Assembly: GCA_036741235.1 (NCBI GenBank)
Contig: DAINSQ010000051.1
Location: 1 to 27,860, forward strand
DNA: 27,860 nucleotides
Source of the DNA: JABWBR01 sp036741235
Lineage (GTDB): Bacteria > Bacteroidota > Bacteroidia > Chitinophagales > Saprospiraceae
Reading direction: 5' to 3'
Below are positions 17,343-24,726 of the stretch, piece by piece; the first letter of the stretch is position 1, and each line of letters begins with the position of its first letter. The translations under genes and the position numbers were made by a program. The notes under the pieces were generated by a model. That model did no database searches and had not been told where the DNA came from. It saw only the letters and a list, made by a program, of their open reading frames with translations.

Positions 17343-18190
17343 TGTGTAAAAATTTCAATATTATTGCTGCGCATTTCGCGCTCAAAAAGTTCTTCCTTGG
17401 TGTCTTCCAGCAATTTCAATTTTCGCCGGTACAGTATCATTTTTCGGGCCTGGTCCTCAATATAAGCTAGCGGGGGCGTCTCGTTTTTCGATCGGTATTC
17501 CAACAGCTTGAACAGATAATAAAACTTGCCGTCGCGTAGTTCCAGCGTTTTGCCCGCACTGATTTGATCGGCATTCAGGGCTTCCCTGGGCAGTCGCAGC
17601 GCAATTTTATCGAAATCGTGCCAGATACTGTCCTCCAACAAATGTGCCGTAGCGTACCTGTTGCAATATTGTACCATCTCGGCAAAATCGCGAGGAGTAT
17701 TGCTCTTCCACCATTTTTCGAGCTGCTGCAAGTTGGGCGCATCGAGCGGAGTTTTGATCAAATAACACCGCATGATGGGCGATTCCAATCGGAATTGATC
17801 GCGATGGGAATCAAAAAACGTTTGAATTTCTTGCTGTGTTACTATTGAATCCATGAGTTGCTGTACCAACACCTGTTCATAGTTGTGCTTGATAAGCGAA
17901 GCCCGGTAATCCCGCACCAGTTTGTCTATATTCAGATCGGTAGGGATATTGCGCTCCGCCTCGTTGAGCAGCAATGCCTCACGTACCCAACGCGACACGT
18001 AGGCATTAATAATCAGCGAGCTATCGGGGCCGGTGGTGCCTTCCGGGAACATGCCCTCCAGTTCCGACAAGTACAGGGTTTTGTTGTGCACTTTTGCCAG
18101 TACTTTGTCGTCTTCGGGTTTCGGGGCAATCCACTGGCACGCGCCGATTGTTATGCTGAGTAATACAAAGGATACAAATCTTCCTGGCAT
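17339..18190 (-). CDS. SurA/PpiC-related periplasmic lipoprotein without a recognisable parvulin core
   Basis: 283 residues from the ATG at 18190; a longer frame from 18283 would read through the inverted repeat and lacks a signal peptide. The N-terminus MPGRFVSFVLLSITIGAC ends in a lipobox (IGAC), so this is probably a lipoprotein. What follows resembles the SurA N-terminal chaperone module: KVHNKTLYLSELEGMFPEG, helical arms (SRWVREALLLNEAERN), then TQQEIQTFFDSHRDQF. At the place of a parvulin domain (about residues 150-245) the sequence RCYLIKTPLD and DFAEMVQYCNRYA keeps the rough spacing, but the glycine-rich GGDLGW-type motif is missing. It is likely a chaperone rather than an active isomerase. 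It sits between two parvulin genes in the same direction and overlaps the next by ATGA. Confidence 0.82.
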   Translation of the reverse strand: MPGRFVSFVLLSITIGACQWIAPKPEDDKVLAKVHNKTLYLSELEGMFPEGTTGPDSSLIINAYVSRWVREALLLNEAERNIPTDLNIDKLVRDYRASLIKHNYEQVLVQQLMDSIVTQQEIQTFFDSHRDQFRLESPIMRCYLIKTPLDAPNLQQLEKWWKSNTPRDFAEMVQYCNRYATAHLLEDSIWHDFDKIALRLPREALNADQISAGKTLELRDGKFYYLFKLLEYRSKNETPPLAYIEDQARKMILYRRKLKLLEDTKEELFEREMRSNNIEIFTQ

Positions 18191-18213
18191 GGTTGTTTGG
18201 CGCAGATTGTAGG

Positions 18214-18281
18214 GGTTTATGAGGTTTACAGGTTTATGGGTTGAATTTACTCCATGGCATAAACCTATAAACCTATAAACC
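18214..18281. repeat. inverted pair of GGTTTAT arrays, second copy of the element type
   Basis: The left array (18214-18238) holds three GGTTTA(T/C) units spaced 9 and 8 bases apart. After 19 bases the right array (18258-18281) holds the inverse, CATAAACC-TATAAACC-TATAAACC. The two halves are reverse complements over about 24 bases with few differences. The element fills the 97-base gap between the prolyl isomerase at 18288 and the lipoprotein gene, inside a likely operon. Its design matches 8041-8151, with a slightly different unit. Confidence 0.88.
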
Positions 18282-18287
18282 AACTCA

Positions 18288-20282
18288 TCACTGTTTAATC
18301 AGGCTTTCCAATACTTTTCGATCCGTTTCCACCTTATAGTTTTTGCGGAGTTGTTCCACCCATTGTTTTTCGAGATAGTCCTGATAATCGGCTACCACAT
18401 AACCGCGGGCTTCGCGCAGCGACTTATCGGAGGCGGGCAGGATTTTTTCGATTTTATAGAATTTGATCATCTTTTTGTTAGGGGTGGGCAAATCGCCGCC
18501 CAGGTCTTTATTGTCGAGCGGAGAGATTGCGCCTTCCTTCCATTCGGTGCCGCCGAGTTCTGCGCTTTTAAACTTTTCGATGGTTTGTTCTTCCACGCTC
18601 ACTACCACCAAAGAATCATTATTGAATTTGGCTTTCACTTCATCAGCCGTGTGGTTTTTGGCATATTCGTACACCTCGCTGAGGCGGTCTTTGTGTTGCA
18701 TATTGATGCGATACACACTGGCTGCGGCGCGCTCGTTCCACCTGTATTTGCCGCGAATAGACTCGTAGTAATTATTGAGCCCGGTAGTATCCTGCGAGGC
18801 TTTGTCCCATACTTCCAGTTTTGTCGCTTCAAAAAGCAGGATACCCTCTTCATATTCGCGCATCAGCGACTTGAATTCGGGGTATTTGGCTTCCAGTTGA
18901 GCTTCTTCGTGTTTCATACACTCTTCGTTCACAAAATCCTGATAAAGGCTGCGTGCAACGCTTTCGGGGGTTACGCCGGCGGCGCCCTTCAACCGTTGGC
19001 GGGAAGCTTTGCCGAGGTAGTCGGTAAAGTTGCCCAGGGTGGCCTTGTAGTTTTTGCCCAGTGAGAACAGAACCTCGCTGGATTTTTCCGCAGGCGCCTT
19101 CCATTTGAAGGTGAGGAAAGTATCCGTTAGCGTTGTTACAAACTGGTCGAGTACGGTTGGGTACTCTTTGAAATTGTTATCGCGCTTCACTTTTGCGATA
19201 AATCCTTTTTTGGCTTGTTCAAAGCGCTGGTCTTTCGTAATGCGTTGTTCTAAACGACTCTTTTCGATGTTGTAAGGTTGTATGGATTTTTTACTAACTC
19301 GCTTTACGATGTGCCAGCCCACACTGGTTTCGAAAGGTTTGGAATAGTCGCCGTCTTTTTGGAGGTTAAAAGCGGCGTCTTCAAAAGCTTTTTCATAGCG
19401 GTTGATACCGAAAAAGCCAACATAGCCGCCGTTGGCAGCGCTTTGACTGTCTTCGGAGCGATTGCGGGCGAGCCCTTCGAAAGCTTCGCCGGCCTGAACC
19501 AGTTGGTAAATGCTGTCGATACGCAGCTTGGCCAATTCCGGTTTTTCCGCTGTTTTGCGGATGAGGATATGAGCGGCCTCAATTTCCCCGCGGGCGGGGC
19601 GGCGCGCATGCACCAGCAGCAGGTGGTAGCCTGAATTGGTGCGTACAGGATTTGATACTTTATTGAGGGGTATGGAATAAGCGGCGGTTTCGAGGGCATA
19701 CATGCCGTTGGGGAATAGGGCTGTAATATAGCCGATACGGCCGCCGTTTTTCTCGGCTGACCTGTCTTCCGATATTTCTTTGGCCACTGTTGCAAAAGGC
19801 GTACCGCTTTCGATGCGTTTTTTTGCCGCCATCAGCTTTTCATAAGCTGCCAGGGTATCCTGCGGAGAAGCGCCCTCTTTTACCGACAAAAAGATATGGC
19901 TGATATCTACGTCTTGCTGCACGCGGTCGTAGGCTTCCTTTACCAATTGCTCGGTCACTGATTTGTCGATCAGGTAGGAGTCGGCCAATTGACGGCGGTA
20001 TCCTGCCAGTTCTTCTTTCAGAGAAGAAATGGTATCAAGACGCATTTCCCTGGCCTTGTACACTTTTAGTTTAAACTTGGTGTACAGGTCGAGGTATTCC
20101 TCAAGGGATTTCCGCGAGAAGTCGGCGCTTTTTCCATTGGTTTTGCTATAGATGTAGGTGAATTCGGAAACGTGCACCGGAACCCCTTCTACGCTGAATA
20201 ATACAGGGTCGCTGACTTTTTGGGCCAAAGATGTAAGAGAAAGCCCTAAAGTGATTAGCAGCAACGAAATTCGCATTGCCAT
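18288..20282 (-). CDS. large periplasmic peptidyl-prolyl isomerase with two parvulin domains
   Basis: 664 residues. Signal peptide MAMRISLLLITLGLSLTS ending near LAQ (a second in-frame ATG two codons later is also possible). A SurA-type N-terminal region (VLFSVEGVPVHVSEFTYIYSK, then LDLYTKFKLKVYKAREM) precedes two complete parvulin domains: about residues 125-228 (DISHIFLSVKEG, FATVAKEISEDRSAEKNGG, NSGYHLLLVHARR) and about 232-335 (EAAHILIRKTAEK, FEGLARNRSEDSQSAANGG, VGWHIVKRV). The C-terminal ~320 residues are helical and charged, unlike E. coli SurA, and contain another SurA-like arm (EEGILLFEATKLEVWDKA). This larger isomerase is common in Bacteroidota beside a smaller SurA. It is probably the first gene of the 20282-15939 operon and assists outer-membrane protein folding. 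Confidence 0.93.
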   Translation of the reverse strand: MAMRISLLLITLGLSLTSLAQKVSDPVLFSVEGVPVHVSEFTYIYSKTNGKSADFSRKSLEEYLDLYTKFKLKVYKAREMRLDTISSLKEELAGYRRQLADSYLIDKSVTEQLVKEAYDRVQQDVDISHIFLSVKEGASPQDTLAAYEKLMAAKKRIESGTPFATVAKEISEDRSAEKNGGRIGYITALFPNGMYALETAAYSIPLNKVSNPVRTNSGYHLLLVHARRPARGEIEAAHILIRKTAEKPELAKLRIDSIYQLVQAGEAFEGLARNRSEDSQSAANGGYVGFFGINRYEKAFEDAAFNLQKDGDYSKPFETSVGWHIVKRVSKKSIQPYNIEKSRLEQRITKDQRFEQAKKGFIAKVKRDNNFKEYPTVLDQFVTTLTDTFLTFKWKAPAEKSSEVLFSLGKNYKATLGNFTDYLGKASRQRLKGAAGVTPESVARSLYQDFVNEECMKHEEAQLEAKYPEFKSLMREYEEGILLFEATKLEVWDKASQDTTGLNNYYESIRGKYRWNERAAASVYRINMQHKDRLSEVYEYAKNHTADEVKAKFNNDSLVVVSVEEQTIEKFKSAELGGTEWKEGAISPLDNKDLGGDLPTPNKKMIKFYKIEKILPASDKSLREARGYVVADYQDYLEKQWVEQLRKNYKVETDRKVLESLIKQ

Positions 20283-20333
20283 CTTATGATATTTTTAGTG
20301 TTTGATAAAACCGGGGGGTCGATAAAAACCCCG

Positions 20334-20341
20334 CAAAGTTA
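20334..20341 (-). promoter_or_regulatory. -7 box of the folding-factor operon
   Basis: On the minus strand this reads TAACTTTG, a perfect TAnnTTTG. A TTTG lies 14 bases upstream (20356-20359), somewhat closer than the usual ~19. The leader to the ATG at 20282 would be about 45 bases and contains a GGGGTTTTTATCGACCCC hairpin. On the plus strand TATCTTTA (20385-20392, 7 of 8) may serve the M48 gene. Confidence 0.4.
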
Positions 20342-20430
20342 GCCATTTTTCAACGCAAAAGCTGCAATAATAGTACTTGTATCGTATCTTTAAATAGTAA
20401 TTGCATACAAAACACTAAAAAACTGGATAT

Positions 20431-21903
20431 ATGAAAGTTTCATTTTTTGTTTCGCTGTTGCTGGGCCTGGCGATAGTCCTGACGGCTGATAGTTGCGCCG
20501 TCAACCCCGTTTCCGGTAAAAAGCAGCTCATGTTATTGAGCGAAGACCAGGAAAAGGCGTTGGGGCTGGAATCCGACCCGGGCATTCTGGCTAGTTACGG
20601 CTTATACGAAGATGCAAAGTTACAGCAGTTTATTACCGATAAGGGCAAAAAGATGGCGGCCATTTCGCATCGACCCAACCTTGATTATCAGTTTAAAATA
20701 CTTGACTCGCCAGTGGTAAATGCTTTTGCAGTACCGGGTGGGTATGTTTATTTCACTCGCGGCATTCTGGCGCATTTCAACAATGAAGCGCAATTTGCCG
20801 GGGTATTGGGCCACGAAATCGGCCATGTTACTGCCAGGCATTCGGCGCAGCAGTACAGCAAGCAGATATTGGCGCAAGCCGGCTTGCTCATAGGCATGGT
20901 GGTGTCGGAAGATTTCCGTAAATACGCCGATGTCGCCAATGTAGGAGTAAGTTTGTTGTTTTTGAAATTCGGTCGCGATCACGAAAGCGAATCCGACAAG
21001 CTGGGCGTCGATTATTCCTCCCAAATTGGTTATGATGCTCACGAGATGGCCAGGTTTTTTGGCACTTTATCCCGGCTTAGCGGCGACGAGGGGCAGCGAC
21101 TGCCTACGTTTCTTTCTACCCACCCCAACCCCGATGACCGCAACAAGAAGGTAGACCAGATGGCTACGGCATGGGCGCAAAAATCGCCTGGGGTCAGGTT
21201 GGAGGTGAATCGCGATAGTTACCTGCGTATGATAGACGGCCTGGTCTATGGCGAAGACCCACGACAGGGTTTTGTAGAGAACGACAACTTCTACCACCCC
21301 GGGCTGAAATTCCAATACGCCGTGCCCTCGGGCTGGCAATTGGTGAATTCGCCCGCACAGGTACAAATGGCCCCCAAAGACGGCAACGCGCTGATGGTGT
21401 TTACGCTTTCTCAGGAAAAAACATTGCAGGCCGCCGCTCAGGCGATGCTCAAGCAATACCAGCTTAATACGGTCAGCTCAAAAGAAACGACCGTGAACGG
21501 CCTGCCCGCCCTGGAACTGATTGCCGAACAGGCGCCCCAAACACAAGAGCAGCAACAGCAACAACAGCAGTCGCCGCCTGTGCGCCTGATGACTTATCAG
21601 ATCCAGTACAACGGGCTGATCTATCAGTTTCTGGGCGTGGCCGCCAAAACCAATTACCCAACGTACGAACCTACTTTTTTGAATGTTATTAAAAGCTTTA
21701 AAGAACTCAAAGAAGCAGGCAAGCTGAACCGGCAGCCCGAGCGCATCCGCATAAAAACTATTGAGCGCAACGGCACGCTGGCCGATGCGCTCAAGGCATT
21801 TAACATGCCGGAAAAACGCCACCAGGAATTGGCTATCCTCAACGGAATGGAGCTCCAATCGCCGGTGACAAAGGGGATGCTGATTAAGGTGGTGGCTCAG
21901 TAG
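20431..21903 (+). CDS. M48-family zinc metalloprotease, BepA-like lipoprotein
   Basis: 490 residues. The N-terminal helix ends at C22 (LTADSC), probably a lipoprotein site, and is followed by NPVSGKKQLMLLSEDQE, the hallmark opening of exported M48 proteases. The zinc site is HEIGH at residues 128-132 (H128, E129 catalytic, H132), with the third ligand glutamate in HESESDKLG (about 184-192). The protease domain ends near STHPNPDDR (about 230). The C-terminal part has a glutamine-rich linker (EQQQQQQQ, about 370-377) and a final ~50-residue LysM-like module (IKTIERNGTLADALKAF ... ILNGMELQSPVTKGMLIKVV). BepA (E. coli) degrades misassembled outer-membrane proteins. Divergence from three SurA-like genes across a 148-base gap supports the same role. 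Confidence 0.92.
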   Translation: MKVSFFVSLLLGLAIVLTADSCAVNPVSGKKQLMLLSEDQEKALGLESDPGILASYGLYEDAKLQQFITDKGKKMAAISHRPNLDYQFKILDSPVVNAFAVPGGYVYFTRGILAHFNNEAQFAGVLGHEIGHVTARHSAQQYSKQILAQAGLLIGMVVSEDFRKYADVANVGVSLLFLKFGRDHESESDKLGVDYSSQIGYDAHEMARFFGTLSRLSGDEGQRLPTFLSTHPNPDDRNKKVDQMATAWAQKSPGVRLEVNRDSYLRMIDGLVYGEDPRQGFVENDNFYHPGLKFQYAVPSGWQLVNSPAQVQMAPKDGNALMVFTLSQEKTLQAAAQAMLKQYQLNTVSSKETTVNGLPALELIAEQAPQTQEQQQQQQQSPPVRLMTYQIQYNGLIYQFLGVAAKTNYPTYEPTFLNVIKSFKELKEAGKLNRQPERIRIKTIERNGTLADALKAFNMPEKRHQELAILNGMELQSPVTKGMLIKVVAQ

Positions 21904-21906
21904 TGG

Positions 21907-22011
21907 TCCCCGGTTAGCGGTCTGACCGCTTGCTGAGTAACTCCCCGGTTAGCGGTCAGACCGCTTGCTGAGTAACTCCCCGGTTAGCGGTCAGACCGCT
22001 TGCTGAGTAAA
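21907..22011. repeat. three 35-bp tandem copies of the mscL 3' end
   Basis: The copies are at 21907-21941, 21942-21976 and 21977-22011, nearly identical. Each starts TCCCCGGTTAGCGG and holds the palindrome AGCGGTC-N-GACCGCT (7-base arms) followed by TTGCTGAGTAA. The third copy is inside mscL: read on the minus strand it encodes the last residues LLSKRSDR and the TAA stop. The other two copies lie between mscL and the convergent M48 gene, whose stop ends at 21903. The stacked palindromes may act as a two-way terminator. Confidence 0.95.
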
Positions 22012-22415
22012 TCCCTGATCTCAGTCAGCAATTGTTCAGCAGTGGGGCCCGGAGGCGGCGCCGGCGCGGCTTCCTCTTTTTTCTTGGCGGCATCCAGTGC
22101 GCGATTGTAGGCTTTTACTACCATGAAAATAACAAACGCAACAATTAAAAAGTCAACTACCTTTTGAATAAACATACCGTAGCGCAATTGTACCGCCTCT
22201 GCGGTTACAGCGCCGTCGGGGCCCAACTCGGCGGCTTTGAGGGTGATAGCGAGATCGCTGAAATCAACCCCGCCCAGCAACAGGCCAAGTGGAGGCATGA
22301 TCAAATCATTGGTAAACGACGCGACTACCGCGCCGAATGCCCCGGCAATGATTACGGCAACGGCCAGGTCGAGCAGGTTTCCCCGCATGATAAAGTCTTT
22401 GAACTCCTTAAGCAT
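21984..22415 (-). CDS. mscL: large-conductance mechanosensitive channel MscL
   Basis: 143 residues, usual MscL length. MscL is an inner-membrane pentamer that opens under membrane tension and lets solutes out on osmotic downshock. The N-terminal helix and first membrane segment are typical: LKEFKDFIMRGNLLDLAVAV then IIAGAFGAVVASFTNDLIMPP. The second membrane segment is IQKVVDFLIVAFVIFMVVKAYNR and the C-terminal cytoplasmic helix is AEQLLTEIRDLLSKRSDR. The linker before it is rich in Ala and Pro (EEAAPAPPPGPT). The final residues and stop codon are encoded by the first unit of a 35-bp repeat that continues downstream. Transcribed alone, divergent from the RDD gene. Confidence 0.97.
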   Translation of the reverse strand: MLKEFKDFIMRGNLLDLAVAVIIAGAFGAVVASFTNDLIMPPLGLLLGGVDFSDLAITLKAAELGPDGAVTAEAVQLRYGMFIQKVVDFLIVAFVIFMVVKAYNRALDAAKKKEEAAPAPPPGPTAEQLLTEIRDLLSKRSDR

Positions 22416-22507
22416 AGATGATGATTTTGATAAATAAAGTTGGTCCTTTTGTTCGTGTAATATCGCAATTTAGACATTATTTTGTGAATAAGTAACAATA
22501 CAATTGC

Positions 22508-22540
22508 CCGGAAAGGCCGGAAAGGCTTTGTCCGGCGGGC
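22508..22540 (+). repeat. CCGGAAAGG direct repeat and palindrome upstream of the RDD gene
   Basis: Two exact adjacent copies of CCGGAAAGG (22508-22516 and 22517-22525) are followed by CTTTGTCCGG, so the second copy forms a near palindrome CCGGAAAG-G-CTTTGTCCGG, nested in GCCCG...CGGGC (22506-22540). It lies 18 bases before the ATG at 22558. It could be an operator or a leader hairpin. Confidence 0.5.
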
Positions 22541-22557
22541 TTGATTAAGCGTTTTTC

Positions 22558-23292
22558 ATGCGAACAATCGATATCACCACTACTCAAAATGTCGTAATCC
22601 AGTACGAATTGGCTACCGTACTCGACCGGATACTCGCTTTTATTTTGGATCTGGTGGTGGTGGGGTTGGTAACAATATTGGGTATTTATTTGCTAGGCGC
22701 TTTATTCAAGGGGCAATCGGGTATTGTAACCAGACTGTATGCGCTGTTGCCCGTTTGCCTGCTGTTGCTGTATCACTTTTTTTCAGAGGTATTCATCGAC
22801 GGGCAGTCGCTGGGCAAACGGGCAATAGGCATCAAAGTAGTCCGCCTCGACGGGGAAGAACCCAGCCTCAGCGATTATTTGTTGCGCTCGGTATTTCACA
22901 TTGCCGACAGCCTGTTTTCGTTGGGGATCATTGCTATTCTGCTTATCGCTACTTCCAGCCGTCGCCAGCGCCTTGGCGACATGACGGCCAATACGACAGT
23001 GATCAGAACCCGTTCCATGCAGCGATTCCTCCTTCAGGATATTGCGAAGATCGTCAGCGCGGAGCATTATCAGCCGGTATATCCCGCCGTTCGCTCGCTG
23101 AGCGAACAAGATATGCTTCTGGTCAAACAGGTACTGGGACGCTACCAGGCCTTTCCCAATTCTGCCCATAAACAAGCGCTTGACATGACTACCGCCAAAC
23201 TTGCGACGCTTCTGCATTTGCCGCAAACGCCCCGCGATCAGGTCGAATTTTTAAAAACACTTTTGCGCGATTATATCGTGCTCACGAGATGA
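22558..23292 (+). CDS. RDD-family membrane protein
   Basis: 244 residues. The RDD domain covers about residues 15-155: the conserved arginine-aspartate segment appears as TVLDRILAFILDLVVVG, followed by a second helix (LYALLPVCLLLLYHFF), the family motif FIDGQSLGKRAIGIKVVRLDG, and a third helix (ADSLFSLGIIAILLIATS) with RRQRLGDMTANTTVI. RDD proteins are small membrane proteins whose role is mostly unknown; a few take part in ion or compatible-solute transport. The C-terminal ~85 residues are a soluble helical extension (DIAKIVSAEHYQPVYPAV ... LLVKQVLGRYQAF), common in Bacteroidota members. rlmD follows after 6 bases, so the two are probably one operon. Confidence 0.88.
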   Translation: MRTIDITTTQNVVIQYELATVLDRILAFILDLVVVGLVTILGIYLLGALFKGQSGIVTRLYALLPVCLLLLYHFFSEVFIDGQSLGKRAIGIKVVRLDGEEPSLSDYLLRSVFHIADSLFSLGIIAILLIATSSRRQRLGDMTANTTVIRTRSMQRFLLQDIAKIVSAEHYQPVYPAVRSLSEQDMLLVKQVLGRYQAFPNSAHKQALDMTTAKLATLLHLPQTPRDQVEFLKTLLRDYIVLTR

Positions 23293-23298
23293 TTTGTT

Positions 23299-24714
23299 AT
23301 GGCTCGAGATAAAAAACAACCGCTTATATTGCCCGCCGTGGAGATGACCGGAATAGCCGACAAAGGCTTGTGTGTTGGACGCCACGAAGGGGGAAAGGTC
23401 GTTTTCGTAGAAAACGCAGCCCCCGGTGATGTCGCCGATGTGCGCGTATTTAAACGCACCAAAGCATACTACCTGGCCAGCCCGGTGCAGTTTCACCGCT
23501 ATTCTGCCGACCGTGTCCAGCCCTTTTGCAGCCACTATGGCGTATGCGGCGGGTGCAAATGGCAACATCTGGGCTACGAAGCGCAATTGCGCCACAAAAC
23601 GCAGGTAGTTCAGGATGCCCTGCAGCGCATCGGGAAGGTTGAAGTAGGGGAGTGGCTGCCCATGCTAGGCGCTCAATCCGATACTTTTTATCGCAATAAA
23701 CTGGAGTTTGCGTTTTCCAATAAGCGCTGGCTAACAGTTGAGGAGTTGGAGCAAGGACTGGAAAAAGACGCTGATGTGCTCGGCTTTCACCGCCCAGGCG
23801 CTTTTGATAAAGTATTGGATATCGAGAAATGCTGGTTGCAACCCGAGCCGTCCAATGCTATTCGCAATGGAATTAAGGCTATTGCCTTGGCTCAAGGGCT
23901 TTCCTTTTACGATCTGAAAGGCCAACACGGGCTGCTTCGCAACCTGATGTTGCGTATTACGAGCCTGGGAGAGGTGATGGCCTTGATCAGTTTTGGCGAA
24001 AGCCAACCTGAACAGATCAAGGGCTTGCTGGATGAGGCGCTGCGGCAATTTCCACAAATAACTACGCTTTGTTATTGTATTAATACCAAAAGCAACGATA
24101 CTATTTACGACCTCGAAGTCTTGACGCATCATGGCAAGGGATATGTGGAGGAGATGCTGGGAGCAGTGAAGTTTCGTATCGGCCCCAAGTCGTTTTTTCA
24201 AACCAATACGGCCCAGGCTACCCGCCTTTATGACGTGGTGGTCGATTTTGCCCAACTTCAGGGGCATGAAAATGTATACGATTTGTATACCGGCATCGGC
24301 AGTATAGCCCTGTATGTCGCCCGCCGATGTAAAAAAGTGGTGGGTATTGAGGAAATCGAAGCTGCTATTGACGATGCCCGCGAGAATGCGGCGTTAAACC
24401 AGATTGAGAACGTAGCATTTTATGCGGGCGATGTCCGGCATATGCTCACCAATGAATTTGCCAGGCAACACGGTCGCCCCGATCTGCTGATCACCGACCC
24501 GCCCAGAGCCGGTATGCACCCCGATGTGGTGCGTATGCTGCTGGAACTAGAATCGCCCCGCATCGTTTATGTTAGCTGCAATCCGGCCACCCAGGCCCGC
24601 GATGTACAATTGTTGGGCGAGAAATATGATGTGCTAAAAGTACAGCCGGTGGATATGTTCCCCCATACGCACCACATGGAAAGCGTAGCTTTGCTGCAAT
24701 TAAAAAAAACATAA
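23299..24714 (+). CDS. rlmD: 23S rRNA (uracil-5-)-methyltransferase, RlmD/TrmA family
   Basis: 471 residues. A TRAM-like N-terminal domain (residues ~8-65, MTGIADKGLCVGRHEGGKVVFVENAAPGD pattern) precedes a [4Fe-4S] site with C77, C83 and C86 in FCSHYGVCGGCKWQH and probably C178 in DIEKCWLQ. The SAM-binding methyltransferase domain shows DLYTGIGSIALYVA and ITDPPRAGMHPDV. The nucleophile is C427 in VYVSCNPAT, and E461 in HHMESVALL is the likely general base. The family methylates uracil C5 in 23S rRNA (U1939 and/or U747) or tRNA; the iron-sulfur cysteines favour an RlmD/RlmC-type rRNA enzyme, but which uridine is modified cannot be told. It is between the RDD gene and a conserved unknown gene. 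Confidence 0.92.
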   Translation: MARDKKQPLILPAVEMTGIADKGLCVGRHEGGKVVFVENAAPGDVADVRVFKRTKAYYLASPVQFHRYSADRVQPFCSHYGVCGGCKWQHLGYEAQLRHKTQVVQDALQRIGKVEVGEWLPMLGAQSDTFYRNKLEFAFSNKRWLTVEELEQGLEKDADVLGFHRPGAFDKVLDIEKCWLQPEPSNAIRNGIKAIALAQGLSFYDLKGQHGLLRNLMLRITSLGEVMALISFGESQPEQIKGLLDEALRQFPQITTLCYCINTKSNDTIYDLEVLTHHGKGYVEEMLGAVKFRIGPKSFFQTNTAQATRLYDVVVDFAQLQGHENVYDLYTGIGSIALYVARRCKKVVGIEEIEAAIDDARENAALNQIENVAFYAGDVRHMLTNEFARQHGRPDLLITDPPRAGMHPDVVRMLLELESPRIVYVSCNPATQARDVQLLGEKYDVLKVQPVDMFPHTHHMESVALLQLKKT

Positions 24715-24726
24715 TTTTATCCTGAA

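Noticed and set aside
18191..18283. N-terminal extension of the lipoprotein from an ATG at 18283
   Set aside because: It would translate the inverted GGTTTAT arrays and destroy the lipoprotein signal that starts at 18190.
21907..22011. Integration or recombination site (attachment site, integron attC)
   Set aside because: The repeat is the end of mscL in direct tandem; no integrase, and no foreign gene is bounded by it.
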